From Bacillus badius NBRC 15713 (GTDB lineage: Bacteria; Bacillota; Bacilli; Bacillales; Domibacillaceae), in the NCBI RefSeq assembly GCF_001591605.1, contig NZ_BCVF01000015.1:21939-85938 (forward strand): 64,000 nucleotides of DNA, read 5' to 3'. Made by a program: the position numbers and the translations under genes. The notes beneath the pieces were generated by a model, which was not told the DNA's origin, ran no database searches, and saw only the letters and a list, made by a program, of their open reading frames with translations. Of the stretch, positions 24,482-33,198 are shown piece after piece. Each line of letters begins with the position of its first letter. Within the stretch, counting starts at the first letter, position 1.

Positions 24482-25552
24482 TTATCCATTATGGTAGCGG
24501 TACATCCAAAGTACACCAGATTTCAAGAAGCGGGCGACCCGTCCTGTAATTGCCCGATCAGCTACAAAGCCGAAGCCTTGCTTTTTGCCAAGCGAGCCGA
24601 GAATGCCTTTGAGTTTGATTTCCGGCAGTTCTTCTGGAAGAGTCTCGCCTTTCCAGCGCTTTAAAAGAACCTGTACAATTTGTTCTGCCTGTTCTTCTGC
24701 CAGCTGGGCACTTGGCGCGTGCGGAAGGCTTGCACAGTCGCCGACAACATAGACATGCTCATCAGTTGGCAGGTTGTGATATTGAGAAAGCTTTACTCGT
24801 CCAGAACGGTCTTTTTCAACCGGCATCTCACGAACAACCCGATTTGGCTGAATGCCTGCTGTCCAGACAACAGCGTCCATTGGATAGGCTTCATCATGGT
24901 TGTAAATAGTATGAGGTTCTACCTTTGTGATGTTGGCGTTATTGACGACTTCTACACCATGGTCAACGAACCATTTATGAATATATTTGCTTAATCGTTC
25001 CGGGAAATCTTTCAAGATACGATGGCCGCGGTCAAATAAGACGATTCCAAGATCTGGCCGGCTCTCCCGGAGCTCACTCGCCAGTTCAATCCCGCTTAGT
25101 CCTGCTCCAACAATGCCCACTTTTGATCCAGCTGGCATATTGGACAGCGTCTGGTAAGTCAGACGTGACTTGTCAATGGATTGAATGCTATGTGTGTATT
25201 CGGCTGCTCCCGGTACGCTGTGATACGTGTCTTCACAGCCTAAGCCGATGACAAGATCATCGTAGGGAACAGGCTCTTTATCTTTAATAAAGACTTGTTT
25301 GTTTTCTAAATCAATATGAGTGACTTCGCCAAACAGAGCATTCAGGCGAGGGTGTTCAGGAAAGGAAACCCGCACCTCCTGATCGGATATCGTTCCTGCT
25401 GCTAGAGCATAATACTCGGTTTTCAAGGAGTGATACGGAAATTTATCCACTAGGGTAATGGTGACGTCTTCAGGCAATTGATTAGGAAGGAGCCTGAGCA
25501 GTACGCGCATATTCCCATAGCCGCCGCCGAGCAATACTAAATTCTTCATCAT
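24482..25552 (-). CDS. yutJ: NDH-2-like FAD/NAD(P) oxidoreductase YutJ
   Basis: A 356-residue flavoprotein of the type II NADH dehydrogenase group. The N-terminal FAD motif GGGYGNMR lies near residue 9, the NAD(P) motif GIVGAGLSGIELASEL near 145, and the FAD-phosphate motif VYVVGDCASLPHAP near 270. It is shorter than the main NDH-2, lacking much of the C-terminal membrane-binding part. Its electron acceptor is not known. A palindromic Rex-like site 53 bases upstream suggests control by NADH/NAD ratio. Confidence 0.85.
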   Translation of the reverse strand: MMKNLVLLGGGYGNMRVLLRLLPNQLPEDVTITLVDKFPYHSLKTEYYALAAGTISDQEVRVSFPEHPRLNALFGEVTHIDLENKQVFIKDKEPVPYDDLVIGLGCEDTYHSVPGAAEYTHSIQSIDKSRLTYQTLSNMPAGSKVGIVGAGLSGIELASELRESRPDLGIVLFDRGHRILKDFPERLSKYIHKWFVDHGVEVVNNANITKVEPHTIYNHDEAYPMDAVVWTAGIQPNRVVREMPVEKDRSGRVKLSQYHNLPTDEHVYVVGDCASLPHAPSAQLAEEQAEQIVQVLLKRWKGETLPEELPEIKLKGILGSLGKKQGFGFVADRAITGRVARFLKSGVLWMYRYHNG

Positions 25553-25604
25553 AATTTTCCTTTCTGTAACAGTATGTATTAAAATTTACGAATTCTCAAA
25601 ATTA

Positions 25605-25622
25605 TTGTGAAAAGACTCACAA
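25605..25622. promoter_or_regulatory. Rex-type operator upstream of yutJ
   Basis: TTGTGA-N6-TCACAA, a perfect palindrome matching the Rex consensus, 53 bases upstream of the yutJ start. Confidence 0.75.
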
Positions 25623-25757
25623 CTTTTCACTCTACCATCTTGAGTATATCTAAATACTGCGCTTTTCACAACTGAGTTCACACATTTTCACTTTAAAGTT
25701 TTCCGCTTTTCTCCGGACGGAAAGGATAGTAAAATGAGAATAGAGGTGAACAGGAAA

Positions 25758-25994
25758 ATGAAACCGATTATTGAATTTTGCATTAGCAATTTAGCGAATG
25801 GTGCGCAAAAAGCGCTTGAAATACTAGAACGCGATTCAAATGTGGATGTGATTGAATATGGCTGTCTCGGCTATTGCACCAGATGCGCTGAAGGGCTGTA
25901 CGCCTTAGTAAATGGAGAACCGGTCGATGGAGAAACACCAGAAGAATTAGTGGACAACATTTATGAATACTTAGAGGAAAACCCAATGTTTTAA
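25758..25994 (+). CDS. yuzB: DUF1450 family protein YuzB
   Basis: A 78-residue protein of the DUF1450/YuzB family, unknown function. Three cysteines cluster in [13 protein letters not shown] (near residues 33-40), a metal- or disulfide-like arrangement. ATG at 25758 ([17 protein letters not shown]) has AGAGGTGA upstream; the frame is open eight codons further back. It is divergent from yutJ, as in B. subtilis. Confidence 0.87.
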   Translation: MKPIIEFCISNLANGAQKALEILERDSNVDVIEYGCLGYCTRCAEGLYALVNGEPVDGETPEELVDNIYEYLEENPMF

Positions 25995-26039
25995 AGGACA
26001 GCGGAATACTTTACTTCTGCTGCATCAATGAAAAAGAAG

Positions 26040-26080
26040 GGATGCCTGAACAGCTGAATGTTCCAGGCATCCTTTCTTTT
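26040..26080 (+). terminator. Intrinsic terminator of yuzB
   Basis: GGATGCCTG (26040-26048) and CAGGCATCC (26064-26072), followed by TTTCTTTT. Confidence 0.85.
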
Positions 26081-26184
26081 GTGCAGACTCTGTTGCGCCC
26101 GCCCGCAGCGGAAGCTATAGACGCATCAAACGTGTTCTTTAACAGAATCCTTGCATAAATAAGTAGATATGCTTGTTCTGTTCT

Positions 26185-26889
26185 TTATGAAATGGCGCTT
26201 GCCTCATTCTTTTTCATTTCATCGCGCAGCTCGTACCAGCGGTCCCTCGCCATTTCAACGAGCTTTTTATCTCTGGATTCCCTCTGCTTTTCGAGTACTT
26301 TCGAAAAATATTTGACAGCTTCCTCCCATTTTCCAATCCGCACATGGAGCTCAGCCAGCAAGTACATAACCTTCACATCTGACATGGATGTCAGCGTTAA
26401 ATCTTCATTTAAATAAGCTTCTTTATATTGGCCGGCAGCAAGAGCAAGGAACCGTTTTTCATCGGGGGACGATAAATCCCGATAAAGCCAGGCAATTCGC
26501 AGAGCCAGACCTGCCAAGGTTAAATGTTTTTCTTTTTTCAAAAAGCCGGAATAGAAGGCTAGTTTATAACTGTTAATTGCTTCATGAATTGTCCGCGCCC
26601 TGCCGTAATCCTGGGAAACCCAGTTGCTCGTGATCTTTTCTGCCAGCACATCTTTTGTGCCGGGCGGAAAAAACTTAGAGAAATCATCTGTAAAAGAGTA
26701 CCCGCAATGCGGACAGACTTTCACATGATAAAACAAGGGATTCATCGCCGCATCTGCATAATTAGGCTTTAAATCGGTATCTTGTCCTGTTAGTTTAACA
26801 AATCGGTTTCTGAGCTTCATCGATGAAAACGGCCTTTTGCATAAATGGCATGTTTCTTGTTTTTCATAAAGAGGAGAAAGATTGTCCAT
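26185..26889 (-). CDS. DUF2225 family protein
   Basis: A 234-residue protein of the DUF2225 family. Two zinc-ribbon-like pairs are visible, CHLCKRPF near residue 13 and CPHCGYSF near 60. The rest is helical with TPR-like features (AINSYKLAFYSGF; EAVKYFSKVLEKQ), consistent with a protein-interaction role. Its function is unknown. I chose ATG at 26889 with CAGGAGG upstream; the open frame reaches back to 27339 but without such a site and with unrelated composition. Convergent with yuzB. Confidence 0.8.
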   Translation of the reverse strand: MDNLSPLYEKQETCHLCKRPFSSMKLRNRFVKLTGQDTDLKPNYADAAMNPLFYHVKVCPHCGYSFTDDFSKFFPPGTKDVLAEKITSNWVSQDYGRARTIHEAINSYKLAFYSGFLKKEKHLTLAGLALRIAWLYRDLSSPDEKRFLALAAGQYKEAYLNEDLTLTSMSDVKVMYLLAELHVRIGKWEEAVKYFSKVLEKQRESRDKKLVEMARDRWYELRDEMKKNEASAIS

Positions 26890-27081
26890 ATGTACAGCCT
26901 CCTGACGAATGTTATAAGTCGATCTACTCACGCTGTTGTCTTTATTATATCTTTTTTGAGTTAAAAGAACTATGCCTTTGGAACTTTTTCTTGAATTTTT
27001 GTTGAATTTTAAAAGCAGATTGGTTGAGATGGCTCTTTCTCGTGTATATACTAATAGTAAAGACAGAATGGAGGGGTCCCA

Positions 27082-27450
27082 TTGCAAGAACAAGAAATAG
27101 TGAAAATTACAGAAGCAGCTGCTTTTCAGATAAAGGAAATGATGAAGCAAAATGAAGAAGAGGGAGCCACTTTGCGCGTAACTGTTCATGGCGGAGGCTG
27201 CAGCGGCTTGTCGTATGGCATGGGATTTGACCGTGACGTGAAAGAAGATGACATTCAACTGAGCCAGTATGGAATTGACATTGTGGTTGATCAGGAAAGT
27301 GCGCCGATTCTGAAGGGTACGGTCATTGATTATAAACAATCGTTAATGGGGGGCGGCTTCACCATCGAAAATCCGAATGCCATCGCTTCCTGCGGATGCG
27401 GCTCTTCCTTCCGTACAGCGGTAAATGCCGGCAAACCAGAAAACTGCTAA
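27082..27450 (+). CDS. yutM: A-type Fe-S carrier (HesB/IscA/ErpA family) YutM
   Basis: A 122-residue A-type carrier that transfers Fe-S clusters to apo-proteins. The three conserved cysteines are in HGGGCSGLSYGM (near residue 46) and SCGCGSSF (near 104-106). The start is TTG at 27082 behind GGAGGGG. Together with NifU-like YutI and the suf operon at the left edge it makes up the Fe-S assembly set of this region. Confidence 0.92.
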   Translation: MQEQEIVKITEAAAFQIKEMMKQNEEEGATLRVTVHGGGCSGLSYGMGFDRDVKEDDIQLSQYGIDIVVDQESAPILKGTVIDYKQSLMGGGFTIENPNAIASCGCGSSFRTAVNAGKPENC

Positions 27451-27483
27451 GCCATCTGATATGTATATGGACACCGACGGAGA

Positions 27484-27513
27484 AAAAAGCGCCGCATTGG
27501 GGCGCTTTTTTTT
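27484..27513. terminator. Bidirectional terminator
   Basis: An A run, AAGCGCC, loop, GGCGCTT, then a T run, exactly between convergent yutM and the SDR-like gene. Confidence 0.9.
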
Positions 27514-28155
27514 TTATATTTTTGTCAGCGCTTCTGTGATAGGGGAATTTCCGCTGATGATTTCAAATACTTTTCCTTCGGTCTCCTTGATTGTCAGCGC
27601 TTCGACAAGCACTTTGGCTACATCTTCACGGGGGATCGTTCCGCCCATGGGGGAGAAGCGCGTTGCCAACTCAATCATCCCGGTGCCTGGATCATTGGTT
27701 AATCCGCCAGGACGGACGATTGTAAAGTTCAAGCGGCTTTTGATTAAATAGTCATCTGCTGCCTTTTTAGCTTCCAGATAAGGCTTGAGGGAGGCGGGAG
27801 CTTCTTCGGGCGTATCTGTTCCCATGGAACTCAGCATAATAAAACGCTCAATCCCTTTTGTTTTCGCAAAATCGATCGTTTTCTTGGCGCCTTCCTGATC
27901 AACGGCAATCGTTTTATCATGACCAGTAGAGGAGCCGGACCCTGCTGCAAAAATGACGGCGTTCACATCATTCAAAGCAAAGCTGAAGTCTTGTTCTAAA
28001 TCGGCAAGAATCGCTTTTGCTCCTAGCTCCTCCATTTCATCCATTTGTTCGGCTTTGCGTACCATCGCCCGGACGAGGTGCTGGTTGCTCTCTGCAAGTT
28101 GTTTGACAATTTTTTTACCGGTTAATCCGCCTGCTCCAATAACGAGTACGTTCAA
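27514..28155 (-). CDS. NAD(P)-binding SDR-like protein (YhfK/NmrA type)
   Basis: A 213-residue atypical short-chain dehydrogenase. The N-terminal GAGGLTGKKIVKQL is the nucleotide-binding loop; DVNAVIFAAGSGS and RFIMLSSMGTD follow, with FTIVRPGGLTNDPGTG further on. There is no classical YxxxK pair, as usual for this group of NAD(P)H-binding proteins. I take TTG at 28155 as start (MNVLVIGAGG) with AAAGGGTGA upstream. A related gene lies at 57339. Confidence 0.8.
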   Translation of the reverse strand: MNVLVIGAGGLTGKKIVKQLAESNQHLVRAMVRKAEQMDEMEELGAKAILADLEQDFSFALNDVNAVIFAAGSGSSTGHDKTIAVDQEGAKKTIDFAKTKGIERFIMLSSMGTDTPEEAPASLKPYLEAKKAADDYLIKSRLNFTIVRPGGLTNDPGTGMIELATRFSPMGGTIPREDVAKVLVEALTIKETEGKVFEIISGNSPITEALTKI

Positions 28156-28357
28156 AATAATCACCCTTTTCCTAAAGAATTCTTGTTAAACAGTTTACCC
28201 TTTTAAAAATAAAAAAAACGGGAGAAAAAGCGGTGAAAAGCAATTCGATGAAATCGGTTAAATATCTTGAAAAAGAGGTATAAAAAGCATATCATTGAGA
28301 TAGATATGCCTTTGTTAAAATTTCATGACAATTTTTATTGTGTTTTTTTACAACTAT

Positions 28358-28375
28358 TCGTGAAAAAAATCACAT
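28358..28375. promoter_or_regulatory. Rex-like operator upstream of yumB
   Basis: TCGTGA-N6-TCACAT: two mismatches to the palindromic TTGTGA-N6-TCACAA, about 80 bases before the yumB start, in a 300-bp gap with no other gene. Confidence 0.5.
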
Positions 28376-28455
28376 TTTCACCGAATAAGTGGCAAACTAC
28401 TAAATATTCAAGCGAATGATTCGCAAAATATGTGCAGAAGGTGGCAGGAAACATT

Positions 28456-29676
28456 ATGAGAAAACCAAAAATTGTTGTTTTAGGTGCAGGTTATGGCGGA
28501 TTAATGACGGTTACGCGTCTTCAAAAAGCTTTAGGACAAGAGGAAGCCGATATCGTTCTTGTCAATAAGAATGACTATCATTATGAAACAACTTGGCTGC
28601 ATGAAGCATCTGCAGGCACGCTTCATCACGACCGTGTTCGTTATGACATTGACAATGTCATCAATCGCAGCAAAGTAGAATTTATTCGTGCTGAAGTGCA
28701 AGATATTAAAACGGATGAAAAGAAAGTCATCCTCAATACGGGAGAAATTGATTACGATTACTTAGTGTTTGCTCTTGGCGGCGAATCAGAAACGTTCGGC
28801 ATTCAAGGATTGAAAGAATACGCTTTCTCTATCTCTAACGTAAATGCTGCTCGTCAAATTCGTGAGCATATTGACTATCAATTTGCTACATATGCAACGG
28901 AAGTAGAGAAGAAAGACGAGCGCTTGTCCATCGTAGTCGGCGGTGCCGGTTTTACGGGCATTGAGTTCCTTGGCGAGCTGGTAAACCGTGTTCCAGAGCT
29001 TTGCCGCGAGTATGACATTGATTATGCCAAAGTGCGCATTTACTGTGTAGAAGCGGCTCCAATGGTTCTTCCTGGATTTGATCCAGAGCTTGTTCAATAT
29101 GCTGTCGCGCTTCTTGAGAAAAAAGGCGTGGAATTTAAAATCGGCACAGCGATCAAGGAAGCGACTCCAGAGGGAATTAAAGTGGCTAAAGGCGAAGAGG
29201 AAATGCAGGAAATCAAAGCGGGAACAGTTATTTGGGCAGCTGGTGTCCGCGGAAATCATGTGATTGAAAAAGCAGGTATTGATAACATGCGCGCCCGCGT
29301 AAAAGTAAATCCTGATCTGCGTGCTCCAGGCCATGATAATATTTTCGTTATCGGGGATTCTTCTTTAATTATTAATGAAGAAATCAACCGCCCATTCCCG
29401 CCAACCGCCCAAATTGCTATGCAGCAAGGCGAGGTATGCGCGCGCAATTTAGTGAAGCTTGTGAGAGGCACAGAAGGCGAGCTTGAAACATTCAAGCCGG
29501 ATATTAAAGGAACTGTTTGCTCCCTGGGCGATAACGATGCAATCGGTGTTGTTTTCGGCAAGAAGCTGACAGGCACAAAAGCTTCTTTCATGAAGAAAAT
29601 GATTGATAACCGCGCCTTGCTTATGATTGGCGGTCCATCACTTGTACTGAAAAAAGGTAAATTTAATTTCATTTAA
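28456..29676 (+). CDS. yumB: Type II NADH dehydrogenase YumB
   Basis: A 406-residue single-subunit NADH:quinone oxidoreductase at the inner face of the membrane. FAD motif [13 protein letters not shown] lies near residue 10, NADH motif [16 protein letters not shown] near 165, FAD/quinone motif IFVIGDSSL near 300, and [11 protein letters not shown] near 320. I chose ATG at 28456 ([12 protein letters not shown]) over 28432. It is the longer of the two NDH-2-type proteins in the window and the more likely respiratory enzyme. A terminator follows. Confidence 0.9.
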   Translation: MRKPKIVVLGAGYGGLMTVTRLQKALGQEEADIVLVNKNDYHYETTWLHEASAGTLHHDRVRYDIDNVINRSKVEFIRAEVQDIKTDEKKVILNTGEIDYDYLVFALGGESETFGIQGLKEYAFSISNVNAARQIREHIDYQFATYATEVEKKDERLSIVVGGAGFTGIEFLGELVNRVPELCREYDIDYAKVRIYCVEAAPMVLPGFDPELVQYAVALLEKKGVEFKIGTAIKEATPEGIKVAKGEEEMQEIKAGTVIWAAGVRGNHVIEKAGIDNMRARVKVNPDLRAPGHDNIFVIGDSSLIINEEINRPFPPTAQIAMQQGEVCARNLVKLVRGTEGELETFKPDIKGTVCSLGDNDAIGVVFGKKLTGTKASFMKKMIDNRALLMIGGPSLVLKKGKFNFI

Positions 29677-29693
29677 GTATAAAAAGAAGGAAG

Positions 29694-29728
29694 AGACTGC
29701 CTGATCAAACGATCGGGCAGTCTTTTTC
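29694..29728. terminator. Terminator between yumB and yuiA
   Basis: AGACTGCCTGATC, loop AAAC, GATCGGGCAGTCT, then TTTTTCTT. Confidence 0.9.
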
Positions 29729-29854
29729 TTATTTGGCTTCAGCTTTTTGTTTCCCTTTACAGCTCGGACAAGTTTCTGAACCGCCCAGCAACAGCTGGAA
29801 GTATCCTTGGCCTCCGCAATAACCGCATGCTTTTGTCTCCGTTTGAATAGACAT
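29729..29854 (-). CDS. yuiA: YuiA family small zinc-ribbon-like protein
   Basis: A 41-residue protein. Two C-x2-C pairs, CGYC near residue 10 and CPSC near 29, flank the conserved QLLLGGSETC segment, resembling a single DnaJ-type zinc ribbon and matching B. subtilis YuiA. Function is unknown. AAGGAG lies just before the ATG at 29854. It lies between yumB and yuiB, the B. subtilis neighbourhood. Confidence 0.85.
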   Translation of the reverse strand: MSIQTETKACGYCGGQGYFQLLLGGSETCPSCKGKQKAEAK

Positions 29855-30055
29855 CTGATTCTCCTTTCCGTTTTTAGAATTTTTAGATAATATATCACGT
29901 TCTTAGAAGCCAATCAATCTCCTTTTTAGCTCAAATCCATATCAAAGAGAGAATGGCAGGGCAACCTGTGAACAAAAAAGGGCTATTGTCCCGTTTAGTT
30001 GACGTTTTTAATAGAATTGAGTACACTATTCAATAGTGATTTAGGGGGGACAGAC

Positions 30056-30373
30056 ATGCATATAGCCATTTTGCTTGTTTCAGTTTTGCTGTTTTTTGTG
30101 CTTTTTTTTGGTATTGGCTTTCTACTAAATATGCTGCTTCGAATGACTTGGATCATGGCGGTTCTTTATCCGCTCGTCACGATTGCTATTGTGGATGGAA
30201 TCAGTACCTTTGACTATATCTTTCATGCAAGTGAATCGTTTAGCGCTTTAGGAACAAAAGTTGTTTCTCTGAAGCTGCCAGACATCGTTATTTTAGCTAG
30301 TGGTTTTATCGGAGCGCTAACATCCGGCGTGACGATGAAGTTTTTGCGTCAAAAAGGATATCAAATGTTTTAA
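30056..30373 (+). CDS. yuiB: YuiB family membrane protein
   Basis: A 105-residue protein with three predicted membrane helices. FFVLFFGIGFLLNMLLRMTWIMAVLYP in the first half and the C-terminal RQKGYQMF identify the YuiB family; its function is unknown. ATG at 30056 has GGGGGGACAGAC upstream; the open frame from 29999 lacks this. A terminator follows the stop directly. Confidence 0.85.
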   Translation: MHIAILLVSVLLFFVLFFGIGFLLNMLLRMTWIMAVLYPLVTIAIVDGISTFDYIFHASESFSALGTKVVSLKLPDIVILASGFIGALTSGVTMKFLRQKGYQMF

Positions 30374-30399
30374 CGGCCAAATGAATGGCCGTTTTTTTT
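30372..30399 (+). terminator. Intrinsic terminator of yuiB
   Basis: AACGGCCA, six-base loop, TGGCCGTT, T run. Confidence 0.9.
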
Positions 30400-30442
30400 G
30401 TTGTTCCTCACCTTATGCTTGCTTCGCTGCGATTATTCTCGC

Positions 30443-31261
30443 TTATAGATGAATGTTTTGAAAAAGAGGATCTAATTCAATCTCTTGAAATATCTCCGGA
30501 TGGACAAGCTTGGACAACTTGTCTAAACCACTAATGAGGCGCGGCGATGGCCGGCAAAAGAGACTTTCTTCCATGACTGATACACGCTGCTGCTGGACAG
30601 CAGAAAGATGGCTCCAGCCAGGGCGTTTCAGGACGATCGCAGGGTTAATCTTCTCAAGGCGCACCCCCACCCAAGAAAGCAAAATAAAGTCCGGATTCCG
30701 CTCCCTTACTTCTTCCCAGTCTGTCTGATAGTTCGCTGTCTGTTTATCCTTGAATACATTGCTCGCTCCAGCCAGTTCGCTTATTTCGGTAAGCCAATTG
30801 ACGCTCCCGGGGGTAAATACAGGTTTGGGCCACCATTCCCAATATACAGAAGGACGACTGCCAATTCGGGCGCTAGCCGATCGAAACCGTTCGAGCTGCG
30901 CTTCGTAGCTTTCAGCCAGGAGCCTTCCTTTATGAGAAATGCCGCATGCATTGGCTATTTCTTCAATCGATCGGCCGATTTCGAAAAGCGACTGCGGATT
31001 GGTAACGATATGAGGGATGTCACGCTTTCTTAATTGTTCCACATTTTTTTCCATCCCGGGAACACTCAGCGAGGCAATAACTAGATCGGGCTGCAAGGCT
31101 TCTACTTTTTCCATATCAATATCCAAGTCAGGGCCAAGCTTAGGTAAATGTTGAATAGACGCCGGCCAATCGGAGTAATCGTCTATTCCAACGAGCTGCG
31201 GGGCCAAGCCAAGAAATTCTATAATTTCTGTATTACTCGGGCAAATTGAAATTAGTCTCAT
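30443..31261 (-). CDS. Cobalamin-binding protein (BtuF-like periplasmic-binding fold)
   Basis: A 272-residue class III solute-binding fold protein. The start, MRLISICPSNTEIIEFLGL, leads straight into the family's first strand without signal peptide or lipobox; LVGIDDYSDWP, GPDLDIDMEKVEALQPDLVIA and VYWEWWPKPVFTPGS are typical of this BtuF-like group. Without export or ABC partners nearby it is probably cytosolic and its role is unclear; cobalamin binding is only inferred from family naming. AAGGAGG precedes the ATG. Confidence 0.78.
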   Translation of the reverse strand: MRLISICPSNTEIIEFLGLAPQLVGIDDYSDWPASIQHLPKLGPDLDIDMEKVEALQPDLVIASLSVPGMEKNVEQLRKRDIPHIVTNPQSLFEIGRSIEEIANACGISHKGRLLAESYEAQLERFRSASARIGSRPSVYWEWWPKPVFTPGSVNWLTEISELAGASNVFKDKQTANYQTDWEEVRERNPDFILLSWVGVRLEKINPAIVLKRPGWSHLSAVQQQRVSVMEESLFCRPSPRLISGLDKLSKLVHPEIFQEIELDPLFQNIHL

Positions 31262-31455
31262 GAAACCGCCTCCTTTTCTTCCATAGTATCAAATTCTTCT
31301 ATACAAAGAGAGCACAACAAGCGAATTGGTAAAAAGAGAAGGAGAGGCGCTTAACTTTTCGTTTACTGGACAATCCTAGTGGAAAAGGGAGAACACACTT
31401 GCTTTCGTGTATCTCTAAGTATAGAAGGCGAAATAAATAAAAAAGGGTGTGGCCG

Positions 31456-33087
31456 ATGAATGTAGCTCAATTAGTCGTTAAGTGTCTTGAACATGAAGGG
31501 GTGGAATATATTTTTGGAGTGCCCGGCGAAGAAAATTTGGATATTATGGATGCTTTGCTTGATTCAAGCATTCAGTTTATCGTTACGAGGCACGAAGCAA
31601 GTGCAGCGTTCATGGCGGGAATGTATGGACGCCTTACTGGCAAGCCGGGTGTTTGTTTATCTACGCTGGGACCGGGAGCCACCAATCTATTAACGGGTGT
31701 GGCAAATGCTAACATGGATCATTGTCCGCTGGTGGCGATCACCGGACAGGCGGGTTTAAACCGCCAGCATAAGGAGTCTCATCAATACTATGATCTCGTT
31801 TCTGTTTTCAAGCCTGTTACAAAGTGGAATGTCCAGATCAAAAAGGGAGAGGTTGTTCCAGAAGTGGTCAGAAAGGCATTTAGAGTCGCTACCCAGGAGA
31901 AGATGGGAGCCGCACATATTGACCTGCCTGAAGACGTTGCCGCCACCGAGGTCGGCGAGTCACCACTAAACTTAATGAATCATACGTTGTCGGAGGCGAG
32001 TGAACGGGTTATTCAACAAGCCGTTCGTTTGATTGAAAAAGCCAAGCGTCCGCTGATTTTAGCGGGAAACGGAATTGCCAGAAGCCGTGCGGAAGACAAC
32101 TTGCGTGCCTTTGTCAAGAAAACATCTATCCCGGTTGTTCATACTTTTATGGGAAAGGGCGCTCTTCCTTATACAGATGATCTCAGCCTTCTTACTGCAG
32201 GGCTAGTCGGCAAGGATTACATCACCTGCGGATTCACGAAAGCAGATGTAATTATTGCTATAGGCTTCGATATGGCTGAGTATCCGCCAAGGAGCTGGAA
32301 TCCGGATGGAGCGGTGCCGATTATTCACATTGATACGCAGGAGGCGGAAACAGACGCTAATTACCCTGTGGAACTGAATGTGCTAGGAAACATTGCCGAG
32401 AATTTAAAAGAATTAAGCGTCAAGGCTGGATGCACACACAGAAACAATGACTGGGTGGCTGACGTGAGGAAAGCGGCGCTCGCTGAACTAGCGGAATACA
32501 GAGAGAGTGACAGCTTTCCTGTCAAACCGCAAAAAATTATTTCAGACGTGCGTTCCGTCTTAGGAAAAGAAGACATTTTAATATCTGATGTTGGCGCACA
32601 TAAAATGTGGCTGGCACGGCTGTACCATACGTACCAGCCCAACACGTGCTTGATTTCCAACGGTCTTGCTTCTATGGGTGTTTCTGTTCCAGGTGCTATT
32701 GCTGCCAAAATGGTGCACCCCGATCGCAAGGTGGTTGCTGTTTGCGGGGATGGTTCGTTTCAGATGTCAAGCGCTGAGCTGGAAACAGCGAGGAGACTTG
32801 GAGTGCCGATTATCATTCTTCTTTGGAGAGACGGCGGATACGGATTAATCGAATGGAAGCAGTTGAAAAAATTTAAACGATCTTCCAACATCAAGTTCGG
32901 CAACCCGGATTTTATTCAGCTAGCTAAGTCCTATGGGTTTGAAGCGATCAAAATTACGGAGGCCAATCAGCTGAAGCCGGCAATGGAAAAGGCTATTTCC
33001 ATGAATAAACCAGTGTTAATCGACTGCCCGGTGGATTACAGCGAAAATATGAAATTAACCGAAAAGCTAGGCGATCTTCCTTGTTAA
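31456..33087 (+). CDS. alsS: Acetolactate synthase, catabolic AlsS type
   Basis: A 543-residue thiamin-diphosphate enzyme that joins two pyruvates to acetolactate. The catalytic Glu is in RHEASAAFMAGMYGR (near residue 48); the TPP motif starts at GDGSFQMSSAEL (near 430). The C-terminal PVDYSENMKLTEKLG is typical of AlsS rather than IlvB, and no ilvN follows. No alsD or alsR is beside it. ATG at 31456 has AAAGGGTG upstream. An imperfect inverted repeat (GAGAaCAC...GTGtaTCTC, about 31390-31416) lies in the leader. The next gene is unrelated pepA. Confidence 0.85.
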   Translation: MNVAQLVVKCLEHEGVEYIFGVPGEENLDIMDALLDSSIQFIVTRHEASAAFMAGMYGRLTGKPGVCLSTLGPGATNLLTGVANANMDHCPLVAITGQAGLNRQHKESHQYYDLVSVFKPVTKWNVQIKKGEVVPEVVRKAFRVATQEKMGAAHIDLPEDVAATEVGESPLNLMNHTLSEASERVIQQAVRLIEKAKRPLILAGNGIARSRAEDNLRAFVKKTSIPVVHTFMGKGALPYTDDLSLLTAGLVGKDYITCGFTKADVIIAIGFDMAEYPPRSWNPDGAVPIIHIDTQEAETDANYPVELNVLGNIAENLKELSVKAGCTHRNNDWVADVRKAALAELAEYRESDSFPVKPQKIISDVRSVLGKEDILISDVGAHKMWLARLYHTYQPNTCLISNGLASMGVSVPGAIAAKMVHPDRKVVAVCGDGSFQMSSAELETARRLGVPIIILLWRDGGYGLIEWKQLKKFKRSSNIKFGNPDFIQLAKSYGFEAIKITEANQLKPAMEKAISMNKPVLIDCPVDYSENMKLTEKLGDLPC

Positions 33088-33198
33088 TCGCTTGATGATG
33101 GCGTGATAAAAGTCTGGATTCTCCAATGCTCATCAAAAAGAGGAAGGCGCTCGTCCCTTGAAAATCTTTCCGGTATAATGATAGGTGGAGGTGGGAAG

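Noticed and set aside
26090..26150. Possible third copy of the dispersed repeat (CGCCCGCCCGCAGCGGAA)
   Set aside because: Only a short GC-rich core matches; neither end of the element is present.
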